Below, one piece after another: positions 6,450-16,502 of a stretch of 29,844 nucleotides of DNA. The stretch covers positions 1-29,844 of the IMG/VR virus record IMGVR_UViG_3300031660_000030. One strand, given 5' to 3'. The notes beneath the pieces were generated by a model. That model was not told the DNA's origin, searched no databases, and saw only the letters and a list, made by a program, of their open reading frames with translations. Positions within the stretch are counted from its first letter, which is position 1. Each line of letters opens with the position of its first letter. The position numbers and the translations under genes were made by a program. Origin of the DNA: a virus.

Positions 6450-9152
6450 ATGGCTGCAACATATGGCCCAACATGGGCGCAGACTACAGCTGCCGGGGGC
6501 CTTGGCGCTGTCGCAGGTTTATCTCCAGCTGAACGCATGGACGAAGCCATGTTGCAAAAGCAGAAACAGGAGCAGAACGCATTAGCCTTAGATACTACTA
6601 GGTTACAGCAGCAACGCACTGGCCAACTGCTTGAACAAGAAGAATTAAATCTACGAAAACTACGTGATTTAGAAGCGTACAGAACAGGTGCAAACGTATC
6701 TGGAGCAGCAGCTGCCCCTATTGTTTCACCCGCTTATAGCGGTGGTACCTTAACTCAAGCGAGTCCTTCAGTATTTGATCCTGCTGCGGTGCAAGCAGGG
6801 GCAGACTATACACAGTCTAACTACCAAGCTGCTGCCTTTGGTGGTACACCACCTGCAGTTATTACATCTGACGCTGCCCCTGCTGCTAGTGCCGCCAAGC
6901 AGCCACCGCTAATGCGTGACGCGGCTAAACTTGTAAAAGATTTGGAGCCTGTATGGGCTAACCTTGAGAGTAGATTTGGTTTACCGGAAGGGTATCTACG
7001 GCGGACTGCTGAGATAGAGAGTTCACTCGACCCTAACGCGCAGAACCCTAACTCGTCAGCTGGCGGGTTGTTCCAATTCATAGACGGCACAGCAGCTGAG
7101 TTTAATTTAGAAAATCGTTTTGACCCAATACAAGCATCTAATGCTGCGGCAAAGCTAGCATCTAGGAACGCTAGAATTTTAGCTGGTGTGCTGGGTAGAC
7201 AGCCTACTGCCGGTGAACTTTACCTTGCTCATCAACAAGGAGCCGGTGGCGCGTCTGTGTTACTAGACCCTGCCAACCAAGATAAAATAGCTGTGGATGT
7301 AGTAAGCGATCCTCGATTTGTACTGCTAAACGGCGGCGACGCCTATACGTCAGTCGCAGAGTTTGTTAAAAAATGGGGGAAAGAAAAGTGGGCAGGCGAT
7401 AGGTATACCTTTGATCAAAAACAAGCATTAAACCGTGGCGAAGGTCCAGTGGGTCTAAAGGGTAATATCTATGGTAAAAAAGGCTTGGGTTTATCAATAA
7501 ACCGTGCGCTTGATGAGTTTTACAAGCCAGAAAGAAATTCAGCTACAGGCGAGATGGACTTTAGTTTCCCATCACCAGTAGAACCAAAAGAAGCAACTGG
7601 GTTGTATCCATCAGGCGAAGAAGTCCTTGCCGCTGCTGAGAAAACTGGTGCGAGACCGGGACAAAGGCCATTGCCTGCCACAGCAGGCGGACATCCTATT
7701 GTAGTTAATACTTTTACCCCTGAGAAGAACGATATTTGGCGGAGGTTTCCTAATCTTACAAAACAATACATGGGGGTTAGAACAGTTGATGGTGTAACGT
7801 ATTCTTTAGAGGGTAGAGAAGCTGACGGCGTACCGTTTTATATAAACCAAGAGACTGGTGATTATGTAGACATGCACTCTCTCCAACAAAATCCGGACCA
7901 GCGTCAGCTATTTAAAAAATTGCGTGACGCATTTACAGGTGCCGGAACATCAATGATTGGCAGTGCCGGTGGTGTAGGCTCTGGTCCTGAACGTAGCCTA
8001 GAAGAAGTAGAACAAAACCTAACAGACGCTATAAATTCTGCTAACAGCAACCCAACTGGTGCAACGCTGCAACGAGTTAAAGATTTAACAGCTGAGAAAA
8101 AAGAATTAGTACTGGAACGCCAAAGGTTTAAAGGTGTTTTTCGTGGTGAGCGTGACGTAACATCAGGCGAAGGCCCTGAAGCTGGTATAACTCCTGAAAT
8201 TGAGGCGGCTAACCTTAAAAAATTACAGGACGCAGAGGCCAAAGTTAGTAAAGTAACAGCTACGGTAACTGAAGTAGAGCAAGAGGCAGCTGCGGGAACC
8301 CTTACACCGACAGAGATACAGGCCAAGATAGATGCTGCGGTAAAAGTAGCCGTTAAAACCGCTGGGTTGGATACCAGTGGTAGACCTAAAGTTGATGGTA
8401 ATATTATTGCAGATGCAACAGTTTACGGAATAGACTCTGTAAAATTTGCCGCCGCACAGACAATGATACAAGAGACTGAAGGTACGCTGGCTGTACTAGA
8501 AGAATTGCAAAAGCTAAGTAGGTTAGCAGGGGACAGAACGACCTTTGCCGCCCAAGCCTTAGAGATCAGACGCTTACGACAGAATATGATTAGCACAAAA
8601 AGCTACCTCAAAGGTATGAATATTTTAGGACAGGTTAAGGGCGGTGACCTTATGCCTTTTGTAAACCTAATGGCTAACACGTACCAGACAAATAATGTGG
8701 AGCTTAGAGAGACTGACGGTAAGTGGACGTTGTTTATTAATGGCCAAAAAGATACGACAGTAAACTCTATGACTGCAAATGATATATCCAACCATATAGG
8801 CTTTTTGTTTGACCAAGATTATAAAGCTGCACAAATTGCAAACGCCAAAACTAACGTAGATTTGCAGCAAGAGATGAGACTGGAATCACATAAGGCTGCG
8901 CTTACTGCTACAACAGAACTAGCTAAAGCAACAAGCAAAGCGCAAGCAGATGTAATACTAGAACGCCTTAAAAACTCTGGTAAATACCAAGTAATCCAAA
9001 CGGAAAACGGCGAGGCTTATTTAGGTATGGACGAAACAGGTAATAGGATCATACTGTATCCTCAATACGTAGCACCGGGGCTAGATTTAACACCTTCTCC
9101 TGCTGTGTTTATTGAGAAAAACGGTACATACGTTCCGCTGCAATCCAACTAG
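6450..9152 (+). CDS. internal virion protein with lytic transglycosylase domain
   Basis: The 900-aa protein has a Gln/Glu/Lys-rich N-terminal helix (about 28-75), an Ala-rich linker (80-150) and an SLT-type lytic transglycosylase domain at about 160-285. The probable catalytic Glu is E190 in AEIESSLDPNA, followed by GLFQF (206-210) and the late motif YLAHQQGAGGA (258-268). The rest (about 300-900) is helical, with a long coiled-coil stretch near 500-620, and has no motif I recognise. The enzyme would cleave glycan strands so that the ejection channel crosses the wall. In T7 the transglycosylase lies in gp16; here it is in the penultimate ejection gene. AAGGAG precedes the ATG. Confidence 0.82.
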   Translation: MAATYGPTWAQTTAAGGLGAVAGLSPAERMDEAMLQKQKQEQNALALDTTRLQQQRTGQLLEQEELNLRKLRDLEAYRTGANVSGAAAAPIVSPAYSGGTLTQASPSVFDPAAVQAGADYTQSNYQAAAFGGTPPAVITSDAAPAASAAKQPPLMRDAAKLVKDLEPVWANLESRFGLPEGYLRRTAEIESSLDPNAQNPNSSAGGLFQFIDGTAAEFNLENRFDPIQASNAAAKLASRNARILAGVLGRQPTAGELYLAHQQGAGGASVLLDPANQDKIAVDVVSDPRFVLLNGGDAYTSVAEFVKKWGKEKWAGDRYTFDQKQALNRGEGPVGLKGNIYGKKGLGLSINRALDEFYKPERNSATGEMDFSFPSPVEPKEATGLYPSGEEVLAAAEKTGARPGQRPLPATAGGHPIVVNTFTPEKNDIWRRFPNLTKQYMGVRTVDGVTYSLEGREADGVPFYINQETGDYVDMHSLQQNPDQRQLFKKLRDAFTGAGTSMIGSAGGVGSGPERSLEEVEQNLTDAINSANSNPTGATLQRVKDLTAEKKELVLERQRFKGVFRGERDVTSGEGPEAGITPEIEAANLKKLQDAEAKVSKVTATVTEVEQEAAAGTLTPTEIQAKIDAAVKVAVKTAGLDTSGRPKVDGNIIADATVYGIDSVKFAAAQTMIQETEGTLAVLEELQKLSRLAGDRTTFAAQALEIRRLRQNMISTKSYLKGMNILGQVKGGDLMPFVNLMANTYQTNNVELRETDGKWTLFINGQKDTTVNSMTANDISNHIGFLFDQDYKAAQIANAKTNVDLQQEMRLESHKAALTATTELAKATSKAQADVILERLKNSGKYQVIQTENGEAYLGMDETGNRIILYPQYVAPGLDLTPSPAVFIEKNGTYVPLQSN

Positions 9153-9161
9153 GAGAAACCC

Positions 9162-12100
9162 ATGGCGGATAGAACTTTGCGATATGGCCAATCTCCAGAA
9201 GAGGCAATGGGTATTGGGCTACGGCCTCGGCTTAACGATCCTTGGAGTGCATCAGCTGCGACAGGCCTAGGCGGTCTCACACCGTCTACTGCGGATTCGC
9301 TAATACAAAAGATGCCGGACACTACCCTTGGTAGTTTCGACTATAGCGCACCCGACATGGCACCGTCTCCTTCGGGCGGCGACGACATCTTATATGATGC
9401 TGGCAGTGGGTTAATGTCTGTCAACGGGTTTGAGTTCCAAGCTGATGATTACTCTGATGCGGTAAAGTCCAAGCAATACCTAGGACAAGGCGGTGCGCCA
9501 CGTAAACCGGGAGCTTGGTCGCCCTTATCCAGAGACCAGTACTCTGAATACCTAGGACGTATTGAAGACCCAACACTAGGCACACGGTTTAAACGTAGCT
9601 TTGAGCTTGGCACACAAGGGCTAAAGACTTTAGGTGGTGCAGGCTTGCAGTTTGCAGGCGCAGAAGAACTAGGCTCAGGCATAGTAGAACGTGCAGGTAT
9701 TCGTTCAGAAGAACTGTCGCCATTCCAAGCCAGTGCAGCTGACGTAGCTTCCGGTGAGATCAGTGCTATTGAATACGCTGTGTCTATGATCGGACAGCAA
9801 GGACCAAACATTATTGAGACTGTAGGTGTAGGCCTTGCAGGTTTTGCTGTAGGTACAGCCTCTACTGCTAACCCATTGGGCGGTGCGCTTGCTGGTGTTG
9901 GCGCTATGTTTAGTAAGGCTGCGTTTAAAAAACTAGCCGTAGAAGCTGCCGAAGCGTACGCAAAAGGTGGCGTTAAGAGCCTAAGTCTTGCACAACGTAA
10001 AGCCTTATCCCAACTGGGCGGTGCGGGTGCAGCCACTGCGATTAACAACTACGGTATCGGCATAGCTGATATATACAATGAACAACGTGAGCGCGGTGCG
10101 CTAGCAGATGACAACAGTGCCAGAGGTATAGCCGCTACTCTTGGTATCCCATACGCTATTCTGTCTACAATACCGGAAGCTATTGCTGCGAGTAAACTAT
10201 TCGGCTTGACGGGTGTAACTCCCGGCAACATCCTAAAACGTGGGGCTAAAGGTTTCCTAGTAGGCGGTGCGTTAGAAGGCGCAACCGAAGCAGGCCAAGA
10301 AGCATTAGCTATGGGCGCGGGTGGCCGGTACGAAAAATATGATGACGATGAGTACCTGTCTAGGCTAATTGAATCTGCTGTCGCTGGCTTCACAGTTGGT
10401 GGTACAATCGGTGGTATTGTTAACCTACGCAAAGGTAAACCTGTTGACGCATTAGGTAGTGCCACGGAGACAGAGGTAGAGGCAGCGCCTACTGTACCTG
10501 AAACAAAACCTTTGCTTGCACTACCGGCTCCAGCACTTGCGCTGCCAGCCCCAGCTGCTGACACCAGTCCGATTGTTACGCCGCCGCCGCCAGCTGCACC
10601 ACTTGGGTTGCCCTCTCCGCCTCGTGCGTTAGCTCCGCCCACAAGTTTGCCGGGGCAAGTTGTTACCCCTCCGCCTGCTCTTATTACGCCTGCGCCTGTT
10701 GCGCCTGCCCCACAAATTACCCCTGACCTAGAAACAGGCCAAGCGGAAATGTTTACCCCCACTGAGATGGGGCTACCTACGGCTACGCAAGCGCGTGTTA
10801 CTGGGCAAGAGCTACCCTTTACTGGCAACGTACTGCGCCCTACAATACAAGTAGATACTACGCAGGCAGACCTAGAAGCCCAAGGGCAGCAGCGGTTTAC
10901 CGAATCATTTACTGCACCCCCTCCCCCACCTCCTGCCACCACAGCCATGGCTGAAGGTCTTAACCCGTTGCAGCAGGCCATGCAGCAGGCACAAGAAGAC
11001 CAGCGCCAAGCTGAAGCTACTAGGGTACAGCGAGACGCAGAGTTCCAAGCTGCGCAACAACAACGATCCGAACAAGCCTTTGCAGACACGTTGACAGTAG
11101 ATGAATACGTGGACGCTACTAGCCTGTGGGATCAGTTCAACGACAGCCGCAAGAAGTTAGCCAGTAAAGTTACGCTTGACTCACGGCAGATGGATGCCCA
11201 ACGAGAGTGGGTACAGGCTGTGCGAGATGGTACTGCTAACAAAGAGTTGTTCGACAGACTGCGTACTACTAAGCCACAGGCTAAAGGTCAGCGTGAGCCG
11301 CTGATACGTGATCCTAACGAGCCTGACGGTACGCCTACACCTACTGGCGGTAGGAAAAAACTTAGCGTTAAAAAACCTGCGCCAGTGAAAGCAAAACCTC
11401 AGCTAAAAAAGCCCGTAGCTAAAACTAAGCCTGCGCCTAAAGCAGAGGAGAAGACTGATGCCGTTCCAGAGCAAGGCCCAGCAGAGGTGGATGTACGCAA
11501 ACAAACCACAGCTAGCGAAACAGTGGCAAGCAAAGACGACAAAAGCCCAGTCCAAGAAGTTGCCAAGCAAGAAGTTGTTGTCCAAGAAGACCTAAGCGCA
11601 GGCCGTGACGCATACACCAAGTATCGTGGCGCGTTGAAAGAGCCTACATCTATCGCTGAATTTGATGCACTATCCCTCGCAGACCAGAAAAGTATAAATG
11701 ATAAGGCAAACAAAGGTACACTAACCGACAGCGCCTTAGCTACCGTGGCGCTTAACGCACCAGTGGGAGTGACCTTAGAACCAGAAGAGACTGTGTTCAG
11801 AGACTCAACCGTAGAAGATATGATAGACGCTGTGGAAACAGAAGTAGGTGGTAAGTACAAACAAAATCTGTACGGCCTCATCCGCACTGCGTACTTTGCA
11901 CCGACACAAGGTCAAGGCATGGCACGGCGTACGCAAGCCAGAGCCTACATGGAAGACTTCTCTTGGGACAACGACAGCCGTGCTGTACTACTTATTGTTG
12001 CCGAAGAACTAGATACTATAAATGTTATGGATACCAAGGGTGTTAACCCTGCGTTCTCTATCCTTTCCTCCCAAGGACTGATCCCTAACCTTAAAGCCAT

Positions 12101-15100
12101 AGGTATAGAGTTTGATATGACTAAGAAGGGCGGTAGGATTGAGACGCCGCCTGCCGTCAAAGAAGCAGTAGAGGCTATACGCCCTAACGCTGACACATCC
12201 ATCATGGAGTTTGTTGATAAGCTAAAGGAAACAGGCCGTGCATCCGGTAGGTTCTCTCTTGAGGGTGCAGTAGACGAGAACGGTACGCCTATACGTCCGA
12301 TGGCTAATGGCCGTGTCCGTATGCTAGCCCGTCAGTTCGTAGCTAAACTAGAAACAAAACCTAAGCTATTCGTATACCGCAGCCAAGCAGACCTCAAAGC
12401 ACGTAACCCTAAGCTGTATAAATCTGCTGTTGCCGCCCGTCCTGAAGGGGACTTTGATACTGCAATGGCTTCTGGCTACGCATTTAACGGCGACACTGTG
12501 GTCATCTTCTCAGATAACATAGCCAACGCCAAACACCTTAACTTTGTCATGGCTCACGAAGTACTGGGCCACTACGGCCTACGTAGCATCGTACCTAAAG
12601 CGCAATTCGACACGCTCATGGAGTCCATATACGATACCAACGAAGACGTTAGAAATTCTGTAGACAATTCAATGGATGTGTATGGCCAGAGTAAAGCTGA
12701 AGCCGTTGAAGAATACATTGCAGACTACGCAGCCGTTGTAGACACCAGTGTCATGGCCCGTGTCATGCGTACCATTAAGAAGTTCCTTAACAAGCTAGGC
12801 GTTAAGTTTGGTGATGAAGACGTACGCTATCTAGTGGATCAGTCCCGTAAGTACGTGCGTCGAAGTGCCGCAGGTAACGGCAATCTAGTTATCCTGCAAG
12901 AGGTAGCACAGCAGTACAAAGATGTGGTTACAAACACTGGAGCCACAAGCACTGGTAGGTTCGCACCTGCCAAAGACATGCGCACTGAAAGCATGATAGC
13001 TGCTAACCTTATGGCCCAAGGTAAAAGCTCCATCACAAATGTACAAGAGGCTTGGGATAACATAACAGACAAAGGCCGTGTCAAAGATGTCGTGGATAAG
13101 TTTAATAAGTTCAAAGGTCAGTACCTAAGCCTGTCGAACTTCCGCGCACGGCGGAACCTTGGCCTTAGCAAAGCATATGAGTTGTTTACTGAACACTCGA
13201 ACATAGCAAGCCGCGTACGTATTACTGCTAACGACACTATGAAGACCGCACTAGATCGTAAGATTGGTAGCGTAGGTAAGTTGGCTACTGAACAAACAGC
13301 AACTGTCAACAAGATGCTATACGATGGGCAGCGTAAAGCCGTCAATATGTACGACAAAGCAGGCCCCGGAAAAGTGTCCTTGTTGCAGGTAGATAACGAT
13401 GGCAACCCTGTGGTTAACCCACAAGAACTGAAGCGCCTGTCAGATATGGGTACCCGTACACTAGAAGAACTGCGAGATGGTTATACGTTTGAGGATGTGT
13501 ATGTAGACCCACAAGGTAAAAAAGAAACCGAGACCGTAGAGGTGCCGGGTATACCGGGGCTTACAGAGAAGAGCGCAGAATATATCTCTTACCTGCAAGT
13601 ACGTAAGGCCATGGCTGATGTGGAGATAGAACTCCTAATCGCTGGGGCAAAGGCTTATCAATACGAAAAGAACGCTACCAAGGTTAACCTCAAAAGCTTG
13701 GTCAAAGAAAAAGATAGCTTGACCAAAGATGACATGGTTATGGTGCGCAAACTCATAGAAGATATGGGTGCGATGTACACAGCTGATATGATAGAAGATA
13801 CCAACGGGATAATTACTCCTAACGCAGAGGCCATGTCTAATGCGGAAGACTTTATACAGGCGGTCAACAAGTATCTCATCGGTGCTACAAAAGACAGCGG
13901 CGCTACTGTTAAGTCTTTCTATGAGGGGCGAACCACTGATGGTGACGCAATAGTTAAACAGCTGGACGACTTACGTAAGCGCATGGCTTTCAACGAAGAT
14001 AATAAATTCCTACTGCAAGCTGAAGTACGCAGGGTTATGATGTCTGACATTCTTACACGTCAAGCTGATCGTAATACCAAGCGAACTATTGCTAATGGAT
14101 ATACGCCACTGCTTAGAACTGGCCGCTTTCAGATGCGTGTTCAAGCCACGGTAAATGGTAAGGCAGTAGAGCTTCACCCTGATCACAAGGCGCTACTGGT
14201 TTATAAACATGCTGAGAACGCTAGCCAGACAGAAAATTTTGCCACCATGTTCAATGAGGATATTGGCGGTACTAATGAGTACACAGCTTTGGTTAAGGAC
14301 GTGGACACAGGCAACTACATACCAACTAAGGTCCGCCTGAACGCTGTGTCCGAAGCGGTTGTCGATAGTGTGTCTGGCCCACCACAGTTAGACCTTAAAG
14401 ACTTTATCCGTGGTCTACAGAGCTTTGACGTAGACCTTACCCCCGCTAAAATGCAGCGTGTCATAACCGGTATGACCAAGCAGAACGCTAGCGCACGTAA
14501 ACGTCTTGAACGTAACTTTACACCCGGCGCTGATGCGGATGGTATCCTAGCCGTGTCACAGCACGTAGACAAACGAGCCTCTTCTGTAGCTAGAGTACAA
14601 CTTGCACCGCAGATGACCGACCTTATGAACCTTGGGCTGCGCAAGTCCAGTGCTATGTGGCGCATGGACGATGCGGCTACACAAGATAAACTGACGAAGC
14701 TAAAGGCTGAGTCTATAAACCCCCGCCTTACGCAGCCTCAACGCGCTGATGCGCAGCGACAGTACGCTCAACTCCAGACCATGTACAAAAACACACAGCG
14801 AGGCGCTACTAACTATGGTGCCGAGTATCATGCAGAAGCTGCTAAGGGCGTGGCCTTCCTCAACGATAACCGTGACGTGTCCATGTCTGATTCGGATGCT
14901 ACTAAGCTGGCCTCTGGTGTTAGATCGTATGCAAGTTTTTTCCAACTGGGCGGTTCTATAGCAACAGGTACCCTTAACTTCATTGGTATATACATCAACG
15001 GGTTGCCGTTTCTTGCTAGCCACAATCAGAAGACAGGTTTCGGCGGCGGCTTTGGGTTCTCTTCCATGGGTGCCATCAACAAAGCTATGTACGATGTTGG

Positions 15101-16502
15101 CCTTAGAGGTTTAGTAGGGAACACCCTAGGCGGTGACACTTCGGGGCTGAAGTTCGATAGCGCAGAGTTCTATGATGACGTTGCTGGTAGTAAGTCCTTG
15201 CAGGAAAAGCATGGGATAACTTCACTAGAGGCTGAGTTCCTAGCCCGTGAAATCCGTGAAGGTGTTATGATCCCCGCACAAGGCAATGCCATGATGGGCT
15301 TGTCCCGTGGTAACATGAGCAAAGCGTGGATGCAGAAGTTTGCTGATGCGTTTATGTATCCGTTCAACGCCACTGAACGAGGGGCGCGTAGAGGTTTCGG
15401 CCTTGCGGCATACCGCCTAGAGTTTGCACGGTTGAAGTCAGTAGGTAGAACTGATGCTGAAGCTAACGCAGGTGCCACTAAGTTCTCTGTCGAGGCAATC
15501 AACAACACGATGGGTGAATACTCCGTGCTGAACAGGCCAGCGGCTTTCCGCAGTGGCCTCATGTCCTTTGTCTATATGTATAAAGTATACCCCGTTACAT
15601 CTATCCAACTGTTCAGCAACCTGTCCCGCGCTGGGCAGGTAGGTATGTTGACCAGTCTACTTATGATGTCAGGCGTGGCAGGGTTCCCACTTGCTGAAGA
15701 CCTAGAAGATTTAATCGACACATTGGCACAAGCCCTTGGGTTCAAGTCAGGTAGCATTAGGTTCGAGGCAGCTAAGTTACTTGAAGACCTATGGCCGGGT
15801 TCATCTAAGCCACTACTCAACGGGTTCCTCAACGAGTTCTTACCTTCAGACGTTGGTGGTCGTGTGTCCTTGGGCAATGTGGGACCGGGTACTGCGTTCT
15901 TCTTGTCAGGCTCTGACAAATACAGAGAGATAAAAGATATTTTTGGCCCTGCGTTTGGGTTCCTTGAGCAGACAGGTGAGTTCGCATACCTAGCAGCTAA
16001 GGCCCCGTTCTCGTCTACTGTAAGTGCTGGCGATGTACTGCGTAAGACACCTGCTACTACAGTGCGAAACATCGGTGACATCTTTGCCTACCTTAAAGAC
16101 GGTACGGTAGTTGACAAGCGTGGCTATACTGTGACTGAGGATATGAGCGTACCACTTATGATAGGTAGAGTGTTAGGCTTCTACCCCAAAGAGGCTGCGG
16201 ACCAGTACGGTGCGATCAAGTACGCTAAACGTGTTACTGATTATCAGCGGTCTATAACTACTGAGTTCAAGCAAGCATGGCTCAAAGGGGACAGGAACCA
16301 GCGCCGCAGTATTGAACAGGAAGTAAAAGAGTGGAACCGTACTGCCAAGGGTACACCCATGGAGATCAGGAACTTCAATAAGAATGTACGCAAGGCAGAA
16401 AAAGAGGCACGTAAGACTGCCGCCCAACGTACCCTTAGAAGTTCTCCACTAGCTGCCCGTCAAGATTTGAATAATTTCTTTGACGCTATGGTAGCAGACT
16501 AA
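9162..16502 (+). CDS. giant virion ejection protein with HExxxH metallopeptidase motif and LPD38-like C-terminus
   Basis: This 2446-aa polyvalent-type protein runs to the end of the late block. In order it has: hydrophobic Gly/Ala segments at about 214-250, 327-350 and 402-423 (membrane-active); a Pro/Ala linker at about 437-600; a Gln/Arg helix; a Lys/Pro/Ala-rich basic stretch at about 730-765; a zincin-like signature HEVLGHYG at 1132-1139 with EEYIAD at 1183-1188; a long helical middle; hydrophobic segments near 1924-1952 and 2136-2178; and a C-terminal region (from about 2067, PFNATERGARRGF) resembling Large polyvalent protein-associated domain 38. AGGAG precedes the ATG. The role is probably that of T7 gp16: ejected into the host cytoplasm, perhaps with protease activity. 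No frameshift is seen. Confidence 0.8.
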   Translation: MADRTLRYGQSPEEAMGIGLRPRLNDPWSASAATGLGGLTPSTADSLIQKMPDTTLGSFDYSAPDMAPSPSGGDDILYDAGSGLMSVNGFEFQADDYSDAVKSKQYLGQGGAPRKPGAWSPLSRDQYSEYLGRIEDPTLGTRFKRSFELGTQGLKTLGGAGLQFAGAEELGSGIVERAGIRSEELSPFQASAADVASGEISAIEYAVSMIGQQGPNIIETVGVGLAGFAVGTASTANPLGGALAGVGAMFSKAAFKKLAVEAAEAYAKGGVKSLSLAQRKALSQLGGAGAATAINNYGIGIADIYNEQRERGALADDNSARGIAATLGIPYAILSTIPEAIAASKLFGLTGVTPGNILKRGAKGFLVGGALEGATEAGQEALAMGAGGRYEKYDDDEYLSRLIESAVAGFTVGGTIGGIVNLRKGKPVDALGSATETEVEAAPTVPETKPLLALPAPALALPAPAADTSPIVTPPPPAAPLGLPSPPRALAPPTSLPGQVVTPPPALITPAPVAPAPQITPDLETGQAEMFTPTEMGLPTATQARVTGQELPFTGNVLRPTIQVDTTQADLEAQGQQRFTESFTAPPPPPPATTAMAEGLNPLQQAMQQAQEDQRQAEATRVQRDAEFQAAQQQRSEQAFADTLTVDEYVDATSLWDQFNDSRKKLASKVTLDSRQMDAQREWVQAVRDGTANKELFDRLRTTKPQAKGQREPLIRDPNEPDGTPTPTGGRKKLSVKKPAPVKAKPQLKKPVAKTKPAPKAEEKTDAVPEQGPAEVDVRKQTTASETVASKDDKSPVQEVAKQEVVVQEDLSAGRDAYTKYRGALKEPTSIAEFDALSLADQKSINDKANKGTLTDSALATVALNAPVGVTLEPEETVFRDSTVEDMIDAVETEVGGKYKQNLYGLIRTAYFAPTQGQGMARRTQARAYMEDFSWDNDSRAVLLIVAEELDTINVMDTKGVNPAFSILSSQGLIPNLKAIGIEFDMTKKGGRIETPPAVKEAVEAIRPNADTSIMEFVDKLKETGRASGRFSLEGAVDENGTPIRPMANGRVRMLARQFVAKLETKPKLFVYRSQADLKARNPKLYKSAVAARPEGDFDTAMASGYAFNGDTVVIFSDNIANAKHLNFVMAHEVLGHYGLRSIVPKAQFDTLMESIYDTNEDVRNSVDNSMDVYGQSKAEAVEEYIADYAAVVDTSVMARVMRTIKKFLNKLGVKFGDEDVRYLVDQSRKYVRRSAAGNGNLVILQEVAQQYKDVVTNTGATSTGRFAPAKDMRTESMIAANLMAQGKSSITNVQEAWDNITDKGRVKDVVDKFNKFKGQYLSLSNFRARRNLGLSKAYELFTEHSNIASRVRITANDTMKTALDRKIGSVGKLATEQTATVNKMLYDGQRKAVNMYDKAGPGKVSLLQVDNDGNPVVNPQELKRLSDMGTRTLEELRDGYTFEDVYVDPQGKKETETVEVPGIPGLTEKSAEYISYLQVRKAMADVEIELLIAGAKAYQYEKNATKVNLKSLVKEKDSLTKDDMVMVRKLIEDMGAMYTADMIEDTNGIITPNAEAMSNAEDFIQAVNKYLIGATKDSGATVKSFYEGRTTDGDAIVKQLDDLRKRMAFNEDNKFLLQAEVRRVMMSDILTRQADRNTKRTIANGYTPLLRTGRFQMRVQATVNGKAVELHPDHKALLVYKHAENASQTENFATMFNEDIGGTNEYTALVKDVDTGNYIPTKVRLNAVSEAVVDSVSGPPQLDLKDFIRGLQSFDVDLTPAKMQRVITGMTKQNASARKRLERNFTPGADADGILAVSQHVDKRASSVARVQLAPQMTDLMNLGLRKSSAMWRMDDAATQDKLTKLKAESINPRLTQPQRADAQRQYAQLQTMYKNTQRGATNYGAEYHAEAAKGVAFLNDNRDVSMSDSDATKLASGVRSYASFFQLGGSIATGTLNFIGIYINGLPFLASHNQKTGFGGGFGFSSMGAINKAMYDVGLRGLVGNTLGGDTSGLKFDSAEFYDDVAGSKSLQEKHGITSLEAEFLAREIREGVMIPAQGNAMMGLSRGNMSKAWMQKFADAFMYPFNATERGARRGFGLAAYRLEFARLKSVGRTDAEANAGATKFSVEAINNTMGEYSVLNRPAAFRSGLMSFVYMYKVYPVTSIQLFSNLSRAGQVGMLTSLLMMSGVAGFPLAEDLEDLIDTLAQALGFKSGSIRFEAAKLLEDLWPGSSKPLLNGFLNEFLPSDVGGRVSLGNVGPGTAFFLSGSDKYREIKDIFGPAFGFLEQTGEFAYLAAKAPFSSTVSAGDVLRKTPATTVRNIGDIFAYLKDGTVVDKRGYTVTEDMSVPLMIGRVLGFYPKEAADQYGAIKYAKRVTDYQRSITTEFKQAWLKGDRNQRRSIEQEVKEWNRTAKGTPMEIRNFNKNVRKAEKEARKTAAQRTLRSSPLAARQDLNNFFDAMVAD

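Noticed and set aside
9449-10048. 199-codon open frame on the - strand
   Set aside because: It is antisense to the N-terminal domain of the giant protein and has no recognisable domain.
10049-11089. 346-codon open frame on the - strand
   Set aside because: It is antisense to the Pro/Ala-rich part of the giant virion gene; the Ser/Gly/Ala/Cys-rich translation is a composition artefact.
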